Assembly (NCBI GenBank): GCA_030141605.1
Contig: JAQGDQ010000071.1
Span: forward strand, 596,605 to 660,604
Origin: Tubiluchus corallicola
Lineage: Eukaryota > Priapulida > Priapulimorpha > Priapulimorphida > Tubiluchidae
DNA: 64,000 bases
Reading direction: 5' to 3'
Made by a program: the position numbers and the translations under genes. A model generated the notes under the pieces. That model searched no databases. It saw only the letters and a program-made list of their open reading frames with translations, and was not told where the DNA came from. This document shows positions 8,624 to 20,600 of the stretch, in pieces. How positions within the stretch are numbered: the first letter of the stretch is position 1; every line of letters begins with the position of its first letter.

Positions 8624-11116
8624 GTAAGCGGTTACTATGTTTTTATCTCATCTATCCTGTTATAGATTTTTATTTTATAGCAAATAAATTGCATGACAGT
8701 TTGTTACTTTTTACACGTTTTATTGTTGCATGACCGTCAGTTTGTTATGAGCAACATTTTAAGAGTAAACAGACTGATTCGAATACACTTACTATGACCT
8801 ACAATACTGGTTTTGCTTTGGCTTGGAGTAGTACCGTACAATCGTAGCAGCAGTAATACTGCAAGCGTAAAGCCCTGAGCTTGTGTGTGACACTAATAAG
8901 TATTTTATTTAATAATTGCACAACTTATTGTAGTTCAGTAGATGACTCTGGGTTAGGAGATCAGCTAAAAATTGTAAAGAATAATTGTCGTGGAAGCGCA
9001 TGTGGTGATGCAGAGAATATCCACAAAACTGAAAACATGGTTGCTGTTGAGGAAAAAAATGATAACTGCGGAAAGCATTTCGAAAGCAAGAACAGTGAAG
9101 AGAAGAAAACCAGTGACATAAAAAGTCAACCAAAAGCAGAGAATATGAATGATGAAGAAGAGCATAAGAAGTCAAAAGTGGAACCAAAAGATTGTGAGGA
9201 TACAAAATCAGACAACTTGAAAGAAGCCACTGAGAATGACGAAGTACTATACGAAACGGCTGATGACAACGAAGTGCATTTGAAAAAATCATGGAAGGAG
9301 GGATACTTGTATGTAATTTGCAGCTAAATTTCAGATAATGAAAATTTGTATACACCTTATATTTTATATAAACATTCACTTTCTTCATTTAGAAATTAGG
9401 GTTTTAATCAATATGCATATGTGGCTGCACTTTTTTTAAAGTCTACGTAGAACTCTGTCTTACCTTAACTTGAGTTGCCTGTGATATTCATTAACGTCCA
9501 CAAATCAGTGAAGTCACTCCAGTACTTTTTTATTGTGGTATCGAGTAACAGCACTTGTTTATTTTTACACACTACAAGAACTTCTGAACTAGTCAGTCCA
9601 GTTTGTACGGACCTGTCAGCCTCAAGATGCAGCAAATCTGGATATTTCTCAAAGGGTTAAAAAGCCTGTATGTTTCTTAAAAAAGCCCGGACTCTTTGTA
9701 CTCCAGATTTTTTTGACATCCACTTGTTAAAAAAGTGAAGCTACCACATCATAGATTATATTTAAGATCAATAATAACTTGGCCATTCCAAAATTTTTGA
9801 ATCATAATATCCTGTTCAAAAAAATTGACTGGGCACTGATTGCAATAAAATGAGACAGTTTTTGGGTTCTTTTCATTGTGAAATGAGCTTATTTAAGTTA
9901 TTACAGGCTGCTCAGATGTGGCGGCATTCTAAACTACTTTGTGAAAGAAAAATTTGGTATTTTTTAGTTTTAATTAGTATAGCTGGTGGCCAAATTCTGC
10001 ATAATGTGTACTGCATTTTTCTTTATTTTTTGATAATAGGTATTATATTAATTGTTTCAATGCAGCAGAGAAATTAGCTAAAACTTCATAGCGTAGTGCT
10101 GTGTATTTTGTTTAGCATGGACCAGTTTTCGCAAATTTTAATTTTTGCCTGTCAATTATCATTAAAAACAAAACTTAGTGGAATTTGCAGGGCTTGAAAA
10201 GATCTACAAAATGGTATAAAGTTTGTATGTTTAGCGCATTTTCAAAAAAAGTACAGTCAAAGAGTGGACATTTTTGCATAGTTACTAATGCCATATTTAA
10301 TCAAGGTTGGTTTCACTACATTATGTGAAAAATTTGTGACTATTTTATAAACTGCAGCTCTAGACTCCTATGTAGAGCTTTTTGTATACTTGACGAGAAC
10401 TTTCGACCAAGTAAACAACTGATACCTTTTCAGAAAAATGCCAAGTTGGAAGTTTGTTGTTCCCAGCTGTATTATTGTTGCTGTCATGGCCGTCCTCGCA
10501 CAAATCGAGTTTCCAACACAACTAATCCTGCTGGAAAAAACAGTAGCACTACCTGCAACTATTGATGAGGTATTTAACATGGTTTCCGATCTTGAAAAGT
10601 TGCCTGAGGTTTGTATCAATCTGTTAACTTTGTCAATCTGAAATAAACGTTTATTAATCGTAAAGGAGTTAATCAATTTACAAACATTACATTGCTTTAT
10701 CTTGTATATGCCAAGCTGTTTGTTTTTGTGAACTCTCTTTCTAATGTCATGGTCTAGTTTTTATAAAAGGTTTAAGGTTTACATTAATGCTCTTGATAAT
10801 AAAAAGCTCTATGAAACTACTTATACTGGTAGCATAGTTCTAATGGAATATCATAGACTTTAAGGATTATCATAGACTCACTGATTGTTTGTTTAAAAGC
10901 TACTGTAATGCTTGTATCACGCAAGACTCTTGCATTATTTGAGTGTAACATTTACAATAACACCTGCGTCATGTTGAATATTTTATTCTTCCGGTGGCTG
11001 CCACATTTACGACCTTACAGATTTTTTGTGGCAGTCTCCTTGACATGTCGTTACATTGTATACGTAATATTTTACATCGAATATTGTAAAAATAAATTGT
11101 CTACTATTACTACTAT

Positions 11117-11203
<87 letters not shown>

Positions 11204-13146
11204 CACTACCACTACCACTACCACTACCACTACTACTAATGTGATGTAGAATTACTTATATAACCACTTTCCAAGAAACTGACAGTTTAATGTGCTATAT
11301 TTCTATTTTAGTGGATGCCTGAAGCTGGAATGGTAATAGCGCAAGATAGCCTACCCATAGGCAAAGAAAAAACGTATAGTATCATTACTTCGGCACCAAT
11401 CGGACGTACGTTGTGATTGTTTGCATTAAATTTTCATGGGTCACTTGACCACTTTTTAGTTTATTTTCATATATTCACTAATAGTAGTTACATAACTCTT
11501 TTCAGCAAGGTGTTAAAATTTAGTATGACATTTTCTCATTGAAATATAGCAAGTCCTCACTTAACATCAGGAATTGATTTAGTAAAGTATATAGTATCAA
11601 CAAAATTGTTGTCAAGTGAAGCCATACTGTCAGGGGAATTAGTATTAATACATGGAAGATTGGATGTGTATAAGTCTTGATAGTTTGTGAGCTTCATTAC
11701 TTACATTTACACAGACTATTTCTGGAATACTAATTGCAGTAACTGGCGATTACCCCATTTGAATAAAATTTGGGTTATTTTGTGGCAGTTTCTTGTAGCG
11801 CAGTGTAATAAATTATTGACTTGAATTTCAAGAATAGTTTATAATTTAGGTATTACTGTTGTAGATTCCTTTGTTGTGCACTGTTCACTTATGATGTTTT
11901 ATCTTTTCCTCAGCCTAAAATGCAAACAAGATGACTGTAGCCTATACATATACCCTAAAAGGCAATGCCTTCTTTATGCGACAGTTTCATCATGCATCAT
12001 CATATCATTTGTAAGAGGGGGGGGAAGCATCCGCCGCCCTCCCAGAAGAGAACTCCCAAGTACAGAACATTTGTAGTTCCTAGTCACATGAAAAACCAAA
12101 TTAGGTGCACTCTGCAAGCAGCTAGATTTTAACTGTGTTCCCCTGCATGATTTTGCATTTTAGCTGATTGAGTTTGCCAAAAGTATCTTGGCACTCTAAG
12201 TAACAAAGCTGGCAGCCAAGTGTGTTGCGTGAATCAGCAACCAACAGTTCGCATGCTTAAACAGTATTTCTGTTATTAGAACATCAAAACCTAAGATGAT
12301 AATTTTAATCCCTAGATGTTTCTTTGTAAGTGTAAATATGTGCTGTGCCTCGAGTTCTTTTCTAAGTAGTGTGAAATGGGAATTACTTGCTATTCAAACT
12401 GAGGATTTTCCTTTGTTAAAACCAAATTACAACCATCGAATTTTCAAGAACTTGAGTCTGAAATTATTAACTATATGTTTTTTTAATGCAGCTGGTTTTC
12501 GTTCCTATGCAAAAATCAGAAAGTTTAAAGCACTTGAGCATATCGAGTACGTTATAGAGTCACTGATTTTTCCTCGTCGAATCACTTTTGATTTCAACAC
12601 TGAAAAAGATTCAACCCTTAAAAGAAACCTGACCCGATTAACAGTAAAGATGGATGTCGGAAAGATGAGCTATCTTTATCGGGTGAGTGTACGCATTGAT
12701 GGTACATGTTAGTAGTTTTCCTTTCGTCTCCTAGAATTATATTTTTTTATGTTTTAATGCAGTTGCCACTCTACAAGCCAAGATCCTGGACTCACCTGCT
12801 GTGCTGATGGTTGTGGCTGGACTGAAACATAGCTCATTGTCTAGGATAATCTTCTGATGTGAGACACTAAAGTGGCAAATGTATCTTTTCTCAGATTCAC
12901 CTACAATCTTCTTTAAACTGCCAGCATTCTAAAGACTGATGACAATGTGGCAAGTTAAACTTCCCAGAAGCTGTATTCTAGTGATCACCCAGCCATTTGC
13001 TAACCAGGTCTAGCAGTACTTACCTTGCAATCGTTGTATTAATTTTGCAACTTTTTTTATAGTACACTATTCATCCCTGCCTGTCATTTGTTGCTGGTAA
13101 TTCAGTGCGTAATGGATTATTCCGATTACTGTGGACATTTCAATGA
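8619..13146 (+). CDS. Predicted membrane-anchored SRPBCC/START-like protein with acidic N-terminus
   Basis: Joined from exons 8619-8623, 8934-9308, 10434-10608, 11312-11405, 12492-12682 and 13063-13146: 924 nt, 307 residues, every junction in phase at GT-AG sites. Residues 1-126 are hydrophilic and rich in Glu, Lys and Asp. Residues about 134-151 (FVVPSCIIVAVMAVLAQI) are a membrane or signal-anchor segment. From about 152 comes a domain with the SRPBCC N-terminal pattern: VALPATIDEVFNMVSDLEKL followed by PEWMPEAG, then alternating strand-like segments and a short C-terminal helix-like run (NGLFRLLWTF). SRPBCC folds bind hydrophobic ligands; no ligand or catalytic role can be read here. I do not recognise a named orthologue. 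Topology (acidic half on one face, ligand fold on the other) is inference. A shorter 179-residue form could start at M129 (10438). The last exon has a competing acceptor. Confidence 0.7.
8934..9308 (+). CDS. SRPBCC gene coding exon 2 (acidic region)
   Basis: 375 nt open in one frame, from acceptor TTATTGTAG to donor CTT/GTATGTAA. It encodes a low-complexity charged segment (EEKNDNCGKHFESK, NDEEEHKKSKVEPKD, ETADDNEVHLKKSWKEGY). It is likely disordered. Confidence 0.65.
10434..10608 (+). CDS. SRPBCC gene coding exon 3 (membrane segment, domain start)
   Basis: Acceptor CTTTTCAG, donor GAG/GTTTGT. It completes Leu127, then encodes KMPSWKF, the hydrophobic segment and the first part of the SRPBCC domain (ATIDEVFNMVSDLEKLPE). 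Confidence 0.75.
11101..11242. repeat. (CTA)n / (CCA-CTA) trinucleotide array
   Basis: About 140 bp of CTA units in the intron between SRPBCC coding exons 3 and 4, turning to alternating CTA/CCA near 11200-11230. It ends 69 bp before the next acceptor. Confidence 0.95.
11312..11405 (+). CDS. SRPBCC gene coding exon 4
   Basis: Starts WMPEAGMVIAQDS, continuing the typical SRPBCC 'LPEW' turn directly from exon 3, and ends TSAPIG plus one base at donor GGAC/GTACGT. Confidence 0.75.
11547..11745. mobile_element. Fragment related to the 3732-4461 MITE
   Basis: TA followed by TAGCAAGTCCTCACTTAAC matches the left end of the 3732-4461 element with one change in the first bases. Weaker likeness continues for about 200 bp. 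No matching right end is seen, so the far limit is approximate. Confidence 0.45.
12492..12682 (+). CDS. SRPBCC gene coding exon 5
   Basis: Acceptor TTTTTTAATGCAG, donor CGG/GTGAGT. It encodes GFRSYAKIRKFKALEH through RRITFDFNTEKDS to KMSYLYR, with the alternating strand pattern of the central sheet. Confidence 0.75.
13063..13146 (+). CDS. SRPBCC gene terminal coding exon
   Basis: Acceptor after a T-rich tract (TTTTTTTATAG). It encodes YTIHPCLSFVAGNSVR and an amphipathic end, with stop TGA at 13144-13146. The alternative acceptor at 12761-12762 (TTAATGCAG) would instead add 14 residues and stop at 12807. I prefer this exon because its sequence looks like a fold-completing helix. Confidence 0.6.
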   Translation, partial: YTIHPCLSFVAGNSVRNGLFRLLWTFQ

Positions 13147-13461
13147 CAACTGGAGGACGGGGAAGGTGGAGACTATGTGCAAGAAGACATCTTTCTTGCT
13201 CAAAAGCAATAGACGTGCTGCATTGAATCATTGTTATAATACAAAATCCAGTATCATGGTTTTCAAGTGACTTCTCACAATATTTCAAAACAAGAATTGT
13301 TTGCTTTATCCAAATTTTTATCAGATTGGAAATATAGGCAGCTTAAATGGGCAGAGCTTTAAGAAATCTGATAAAGTGCAGTACAACACGAAAATATGAA
13401 CTGCTTATAACCGCTCAACTGCAAAATAACGCAGTTCTTTGAGATTACATCTCCACTGATG

Positions 13462-13834
13462 CAGAACTGGGATGATTCACTTAACCGGTTAATTTTTTAT
13501 CGGTTAACCGATTAATCGGATCTAGGCAAAATCGGAGACCTTCTATAATTTGCTGACTGGATCAGTGGATAATCAAATAAACAAGAAATTTACAATGCAA
13601 ACATATATCAGGAATATGTTCAAATAAGAGTGAAACTTTTATACATAGGAAGTGAAAAGTGTGTTTGTAAGGATGCCAAGCATTGTTTAACTAAGTGCAA
13701 CACTTTCCTACATAGAAATGAAAAGTCTCTACAGTAAGGATGTGGTTAAGGTTCAAATTATTTATCATTTATATATAAAGATCGGTCAACCGGTTAAAAA
13801 AATTTACCGATTAATTTCCATTAACCCAGCACTG
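13462..13834. mobile_element. hAT-type MITE with perfect 8-bp target duplication
   Basis: The ends are CAGAACTGGG and, in reverse complement, CAGTGCTGGG. Subterminal TTAACCGGTTAA and CCGATTAAT motifs lie on both sides. CACTGATG occurs immediately outside both ends (13454-13461 and 13835-13842), an exact 8-bp duplication as made by hAT transposases. It is 373 bp with no coding capacity. The intact target duplication suggests a relatively recent insertion, or at least little decay at the flanks. Confidence 0.9.
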
Positions 13835-15944
13835 CACTGATGTCTGAAGTCCAACAAAATCAAATGGGGATGTACTTTAGTTAAACAATGTCGTTTTGTG
13901 AAAGTACGTTGTCAGTGGGAATTGTCCATGTGATAAGGCTAATACTAGTCAGTTCGAAGCCTTGATTCAGTCTCAATGACTCTTGATCATTTATATATCA
14001 TGCACTCAATTATAGCTTACATAATTCAGGTTATACTAGCACTTTTTACCATATGTCAATATGCTAACTTTGCACTACTGACAAAAACTAGTTTAAAGCT
14101 AAAAATTTAAATCTTAGCATTCATTGGAATATGCTTATCTCTTATCAGTACCCTGAGACATTCATAGTGTCTATACTGTAGTTTGTTAAATCATTCATAA
14201 TCTAGAAAGCTATTACAGTAAGAACATTAATTCTGTTTTGATAGGAAAATAAAATTCTGCAAAAGACTGTGATGAATCTAGTTCATTTAAATGAATCTCA
14301 AACGTATATAATGCCTATATGAACTATGCGTTTTTATTTATGTTTTAGAATAGTGTATGTATTGTAACTTGAATGTAGTATGTAGCTTAGAAGTATGTGT
14401 CACTTCACATTATTTACAATTCCGTCCATTGCAATATGCCTGTTCAGCACACTATTTTTAAATAGGAAGCAATGCTGATGATATTATCCAGTAAGTTGAA
14501 TATGTTACTTGTTATTAGATAGTTGCATAAACTGTGGAAAGCTAAAAAATCACTTCAAATAAAATGAAGTCCCAAGTGCATTTGAATAAATTATGTGCAT
14601 TATAAATTATTATTATTACTAACATAAATAAAATTGCATTCCTAATGCAGGTTGTGTGGAATACATTGTGCCTTATTTATATTGTGATTTACTTTCTGCT
14701 ATAGTTTGCTCATGGTGTTACACTTTTTTCTATTTCTGTACTAATATTTTGCACTTTATTGAGCAGTTGCAACAAAGCCCGACTTTATGTATTAAGGTTG
14801 TTATCATAATATGCAGTTTAATAATGCACGTTACCTTATTATCAGTTTAATAATGCACGTTTATGACAATAATTGTAACACATTAACTTTTATATGCAAT
14901 AGAAGTATGGGGCAGACATAAAAATACCAAAATTGAAGTGAAATCAGATGTTCCAAACTTACTGTTAGGCCCTACATGACATATAGTTTGTATTATTGTT
15001 GAAAATGCAGTGCTTGTAAGAGTGAGTTTCCAAATGTTTCACAGTCATTCTCACTAGTAATTACAACCTTTTATTGGGTATAGTCTATTGTTTTTGTGCA
15101 ATGAGGTGGCTGTTACATAATATTATTTTCTTTACATGCATTTGTTCAAATAGTTACTTTTACACTGTTTTTGAATTTGTCGGGGAAGCTGTGTAGCAAA
15201 TGAGCATTGAGGGACCAACACTATTTGTGAGACAGTCTGCCTTACCTATTTTTGGATCATTCCACTTTATGCTAGATAATGGTTTGTTCATTCACCAATT
15301 TAACTTTTGTGTGAATAAATTTTTGCAATTTGCGCACAAATTTTGATTTTGATTTGACTTAATTCATTCCAGGTAACTTTTTCCAAATCGTAGTGTTTCA
15401 GAAACCACTAGTTTTGTTGGGTAAAGCGGGCCTATTTCTTATTCTATTTGATAACCCTAACCTTTAACTTCATCAAATTAAAGTTTGGTGTTTGATTATA
15501 AATATTAGGTTCTGTTATCGAGTCTCCAATACAAACAATACCCCTGTCAGGTATTAATGTGTGATTAATTTAAAATCTGTAGCTCTACTCCATGCAATTA
15601 AATAAAACTAAAATTTAAATGGTCTTTAACTCTATATACACTAAGATCAGTAGTTTAACGATTAATATAAAGTGTGATAGTCTCAGTACATAGCAAATTT
15701 TTTCACTGGAATTTTATTTTTTCACAATCCAAAGCAAAAATTTGCAGTAACCGATTTAATAAAATGAGTAAATTCAATACTCGTGTAAAAATAAATTTTT
15801 GCATAATTTCAACAGGTGTTAATCTATCTACATCACAATTAAATATCAAATTTGCTATAAAAATAAATTTCAGGAATCTACAGCATGTATGATAGGTCAT
15901 CATCCCACTTTAAAACATCACACCCCACTCAAGTATCCATTCCA

Positions 15945-16465
15945 AATCTAAAACCAATTCGTATTTGACTAAAACACCATTAGTTTGAAAACTGATCTAA
16001 TTGTTGATATGAGCAAACCTTTGGTTCCCAACTGGAATGCAAAATGTGCCATAATTGAACATACGGTAATGTCCAACCCCCTTTTGCTGCTTATTTAAGA
16101 ACGATTTGTCTTATTAATAGTGAAGTTACTACACAAAATCAAGTAAAAAATAGCAATAAAAGAAAAGATGCTTAAAAAACAGGCAATGATATGTTAAACG
16201 TCTAGTAATCAGTTTCTTATAACACTAAATCTAAAACCATTTGGTATTTAACTAAAACATTAGTATGAATGCTAATTGTTGATATGAGCAAAGCTTTCGT
16301 TTCCAACTGGCATGCAAGATGTGTTGTACAATAACTGAACACGGTAATCTCGATTCCTTTTAACAAAAATGAAGTTCAATACAATCAAGTAAAAAGTAGC
16401 AAACAAAACAAAAAGCATTAAAAAACAGGGAATGGTGTGTCAAACACAGTAAATAGTAAATTATC
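15945..16465. repeat. ~280-bp tandem duplication downstream of PBLD
   Basis: Copy 1 (about 15945-16215) and copy 2 (about 16227-16465) share an ordered series of blocks: AATCTAAAACCA, TTGTTGATATGAGCAAA, CCAACTGG, CAATCAAGTAAAAA, TTAAAAAACAGG. Period is about 282 bp. It ends about 130 bp beyond the PBLD stop and may include part of its 3' UTR. Confidence 0.8.
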
Positions 16466-16593
16466 GAGCTAGCATTCTTAAAGCAAAAGACGTAAATCGG
16501 TTTGTTTATAGTGAACAGAACCTTGCACATGTCTGTCTTTGAGTACCATACATCAACTTTCTTTCTGAAGAACAGAAGTAAATCGTCTCAAGT

Positions 16594-16715
16594 CTAGATA
16601 CCAGGCACATTCATCCTGCCTTCCACGACTATAACTGCTTGTCCTGACACAGCCACCCTCCCATCTCCTTTCACATCTATTGCCAAGTCTCCGCCACGTT
16701 TTGAACACTGGCGAG
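16594..16715 (-). CDS. PBLD: PBLD terminal coding exon
   Basis: Acceptor TTTTTTTTTCAG. It encodes RQCSKRGGDLAIDVKGDGR and AVIVVEG, matching the human C-terminal QCSHRGGELGI and AAVVLEG, then stop TAG at 16596-16594. Confidence 0.95.
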
Positions 16716-17605
16716 CTGAAAAAAAAACAAGCTGGTGTTAAATACTACGATTCTTTATTCGTCTGATAACCTGACAATTCTAGTTTCCCAACTTTGCTTG
16801 AATGACTGTTGTTGCTGGTCATTGCTATTTACTTAGCTAATTACGGTTGCTAATTTTCCAATTTTTGCAAAGTTAGTAGAATGTTTTTGACTGACAATAA
16901 TGCAAAAATGATAAGTCTGTTGCACTAAAATCGCATAAAACGAAAAAATTATTTGAGTAATTTGTATATGACTTGAGATGTTAACTGAATGCTATTGAAC
17001 TCTAAAAGGACATCAACAATCACAAATATAAGTGTGCCCATGCAAGTCTTGTTTGCTAAATGGTATACACACAACATGCCATCTGCATTAAATACACAAA
17101 GTGCTATTAAATCCAAATAAGAAGTTGTTAGTTTGACTGCTGGTAGGTTTTTCTTTTAGGCGGTGAATGTCAGATACAAGTTTACAACAAAGCACAAAAA
17201 CCTGTGAAAATATCTGATAATTTAAAAAACTGATTTTAAAATTAGTTATAAAATGATAACATTGTCGCACGAAAGTAGAAGTAAGTCTACTTAGAAATAT
17301 GAGTTTTTTTTACTAAATTATGGATGTTTCGATATCCCACAATAAGGGAATTAATTAGAAAACTAAGCTAGTTAACAGTCTAATTTAATAATCTAATAGA
17401 TACACTACTATGTTCACGTGCTAACCATTAATGAAAGATTTTATTCCTATAACTAAGTACAGTTCTATGTATACTATAGTAACTAAGTATAGTAACTGGA
17501 TGATGCTCGAAAATAAGAAATTCTGTGATGACGAAATTTACCTGCATAATAGGAGAAATGAGTTCTAATATTTTAAAGTATGGGGTTAGTGCTATACTCA
17601 TATAT

Positions 17606-17637
<32 letters not shown>

Positions 17638-20600
17638 CACAGATATGACTAAAAGCCAGTCTAAATAAATACTATAGTTATGTTAACACACAATATTTAC
17701 ACAATAACATTTTCACTGGTATCTCCCAATCAAAAAATAAGCTTAGCTTCATAAAGTGGCACTGAATACATGGAATCCTCAACACTGAATCAGACAGCCG
17801 TTTCATAAGAAAACGTTTTCTATTTTCATATGTAACTGCATCATGCTATCATTCCGATATTATGTGCTTTGTACAGTCATGACAACATAAGTATTCACAA
17901 TACTTTAAGTACCACGCAAATGTTGCTTATCAAGGCATTTCGACCAATAAGGTGCCAACACAGTGTGTGCAGAACCAGTCACTGGATCCTCCGGAATCCC
18001 GTTCCAAGGTGTAAAGAAGCGTGAAAAGAAGTCATAACCATCATCGCTGTCATCTCCTTGAAGTGAAATAATTACGCCACGTATCACGCCAGTCGAGTCT
18101 GATGCCACCATCTTATCAATCTGAGGATTTAGCGACTCCAGATCATTTCTAAATAAATAAACATATTTTTCAGACAGGAATACAAAAAAACTCACGCAAA
18201 ATTTTATTTATACCCTGCTTGCAATCAGCAAGCGACGATGTACAGCCACTGGTATCAGTTAATTTTAAAACAACAATAGCGACAACCGACTAACACAGAA
18301 ATCTTTGACAAGGATGATAAATCTTTTATTCAACAAATTGTAATACAATAATACACAAAGAGTGCCTCTTTTTGCAGGCAGACGTTTAATAAAGTTTACA
18401 GCATAATACAGTGAAATCTTATTTGTTAGCACATTAAAAATAAATAACAATCCATATTAAACTAACTTCATTATGGGTCCAACATATTTTATATTACATC
18501 GCTTCCCATAGCCTCATAGAAGCATTATTTCCCAACTGAAAACAAAGTGGGCTATTCCTTTACCTTACTACACGACAAATCTTCATCTTGAGAATAACAC
18601 AATTTAACAGTTTAATCATTTTGTTATTCGAGCAACACAATAAATTGCTATTATAGAGATCTGCAGTTTCTCGAAATAAAAGCATCTTTAATTAAACAAA
18701 TGAAAGCATCAAAAATTATTGTCTCTTTTACATACAACACAATTGAACACAGTTCTTTATCTCCAATAAAGTACCACTACAAATGTGTAGTAAATGGCAA
18801 ATTTAACATCAAAATCTGTCGTTTGAAACTAAGGACAAGCACAATCGCTCGCCCACTAATGATAACTCTCTTAACAATAAAGATTCTCTATTATTATACT
18901 GTTCAGAACGTTCAGAGCAAAGTTGCCCCACATTTTACAAATAGTGCACCTCTACTATATTTAGAAACACAAAAGTTTTACTTACATGTATCGAGTGATT
19001 AGCCCCAAAGACTACTTGCAAGTAATTTGAAATAGAAGGGCTACATAATAAGCCAAAAAATATTAATGTCTAACAGCAGTATAAATGAACGACTAATTTT
19101 CAAGCTTTTTTTACATCTAGTCCTTTAATTCAAGCCACCTAGCCCATCATGTCAAAAATTTTACATCATTACATCGAAATTTTTACCGCTACACTGAAAA
19201 TAATGAATCATGTGTAGATTTTTTTATTATTTGATTGGAATGGCCCCAACACCTGGGTACAGAAAAACCTACTTTTTTGTGACTAATTAACAGGATTAGC
19301 TTCTAATGATGTAATCCCTAGAAAAGAGCTGAAAAACTCCTGGAACACCCCAAATTAACTAGTCAACTAACAGGAGCATCTAGATGCCGTAACAGCTTAG
19401 AAATGACTACCCATCGTGCAAATGTGTTATAAGCATAGAATTCCTGACATCACAGAATATGGCAGTGACTCATATTTCTGCAACTAAAGGTAACAAATCC
19501 AATGTGCTATACTCCCAAGTCTTACAGTATACTATATGTGATCCTTTCAACATTGAACCGTACCAATGGTAAATATAATGATCTTACGAGAACAAAAGAG
19601 TACATACAGTACCTTGTCAAGTTACTATCGAGAACTATCAGTAGTTTCTTGGTCGTTGGTGAATACTGCACATCTTTTACAGGCAGATTGCCTACACAAA
19701 CCTGCAAGATTAAAATTAACTTTCACTTGGCATCAGTAAATTCAAATAAAAACACAAAGTGAAATTGTCGAAATTCTACTATTGAATTCATTTTATTGTT
19801 TAAAGTGGTAGCAGTTATTTTTTAAATTACCTTTACTGTGTGTGAGATGGGAAATTATAATGACAATTACTCCTTCTTTTTTCTTACAATAAGATCTTAG
19901 CCTGTGACATTAAATAAATATATGCAGTTAATTACAGCGATACTATGTACAGTGAATAGTGATTGTATTTTCTTCATTTACAGTCATACTAAACCTCGCT
20001 ATAACATAAGGTTTTACAGCTTAAAATCCTACCCCATTTACGAATATTCAATTTACTTTATTATAAACTTACTGTAAAACTTGTTTCTTTTGATTTTTTA
20101 TTAAATGGCTGTTAGCGGTATTAAATTCGAAGAACCGCCATTTTTGTTGCGTGAGACGAATGGCGTTATGAGTAAAGTCACAAAGTCACCAAAGATTGGC
20201 AAACAAACATCGGTAACCGAAGACGCTTTCTGTACCTCGTATGTCATTTTAGCTCACTGGTGCCAAACAAGCGAAACACTGCAATTTTTACGGTAATGCA
20301 CGCGTTCGAAATTTGCAAGAAAAAGGTAACTTATTTAATTTATCTCTTTTTTGTTTAATAACAACTATGAATACTTTATGTAATCATAATAATGTGTTAA
20401 GGAAACTTCAGTGTCTGTTGGGGTTATACAGGCCTTTAAAAAATTGAAATGTTTGATACTTAGGCCCTTATACAAGTCAACTAAAGTTTCAAAGTTGTGG
20501 AACTACGAACAACGAATGTAGCATTAGCACAAATTATGCAAATTTAAGTTAAAAATCTTGAAAAATCAACATGCTGTGTTTGTTTTCCAATTCAGTAAAC

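Larger units (their letters stand above)
13147..16593. other. Convergent intergenic region
   Basis: Lies between the stops of the SRPBCC gene (plus) and PBLD (minus), so it holds both 3' UTRs. It contains the hAT-type MITE at 13462-13834, a 29-bp tandem duplication (CAGTTTAATAATGCACGTT at 14814 and 14843) and the ~280-bp duplication from 15945. I see no gene here. Confidence 0.7.

Noticed and set aside
8881-9327. Acidic 148-codon frame as an independent gene
   Set aside because: Splice sites inside it and phase matches on both sides fit an internal exon (8934-9308) of the SRPBCC gene much better.
10908-11249. Open frame ending in a long threonine run
   Set aside because: It is the translation of the (CTA)n/(CCA)n microsatellite. 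It lies inside a SRPBCC gene intron.
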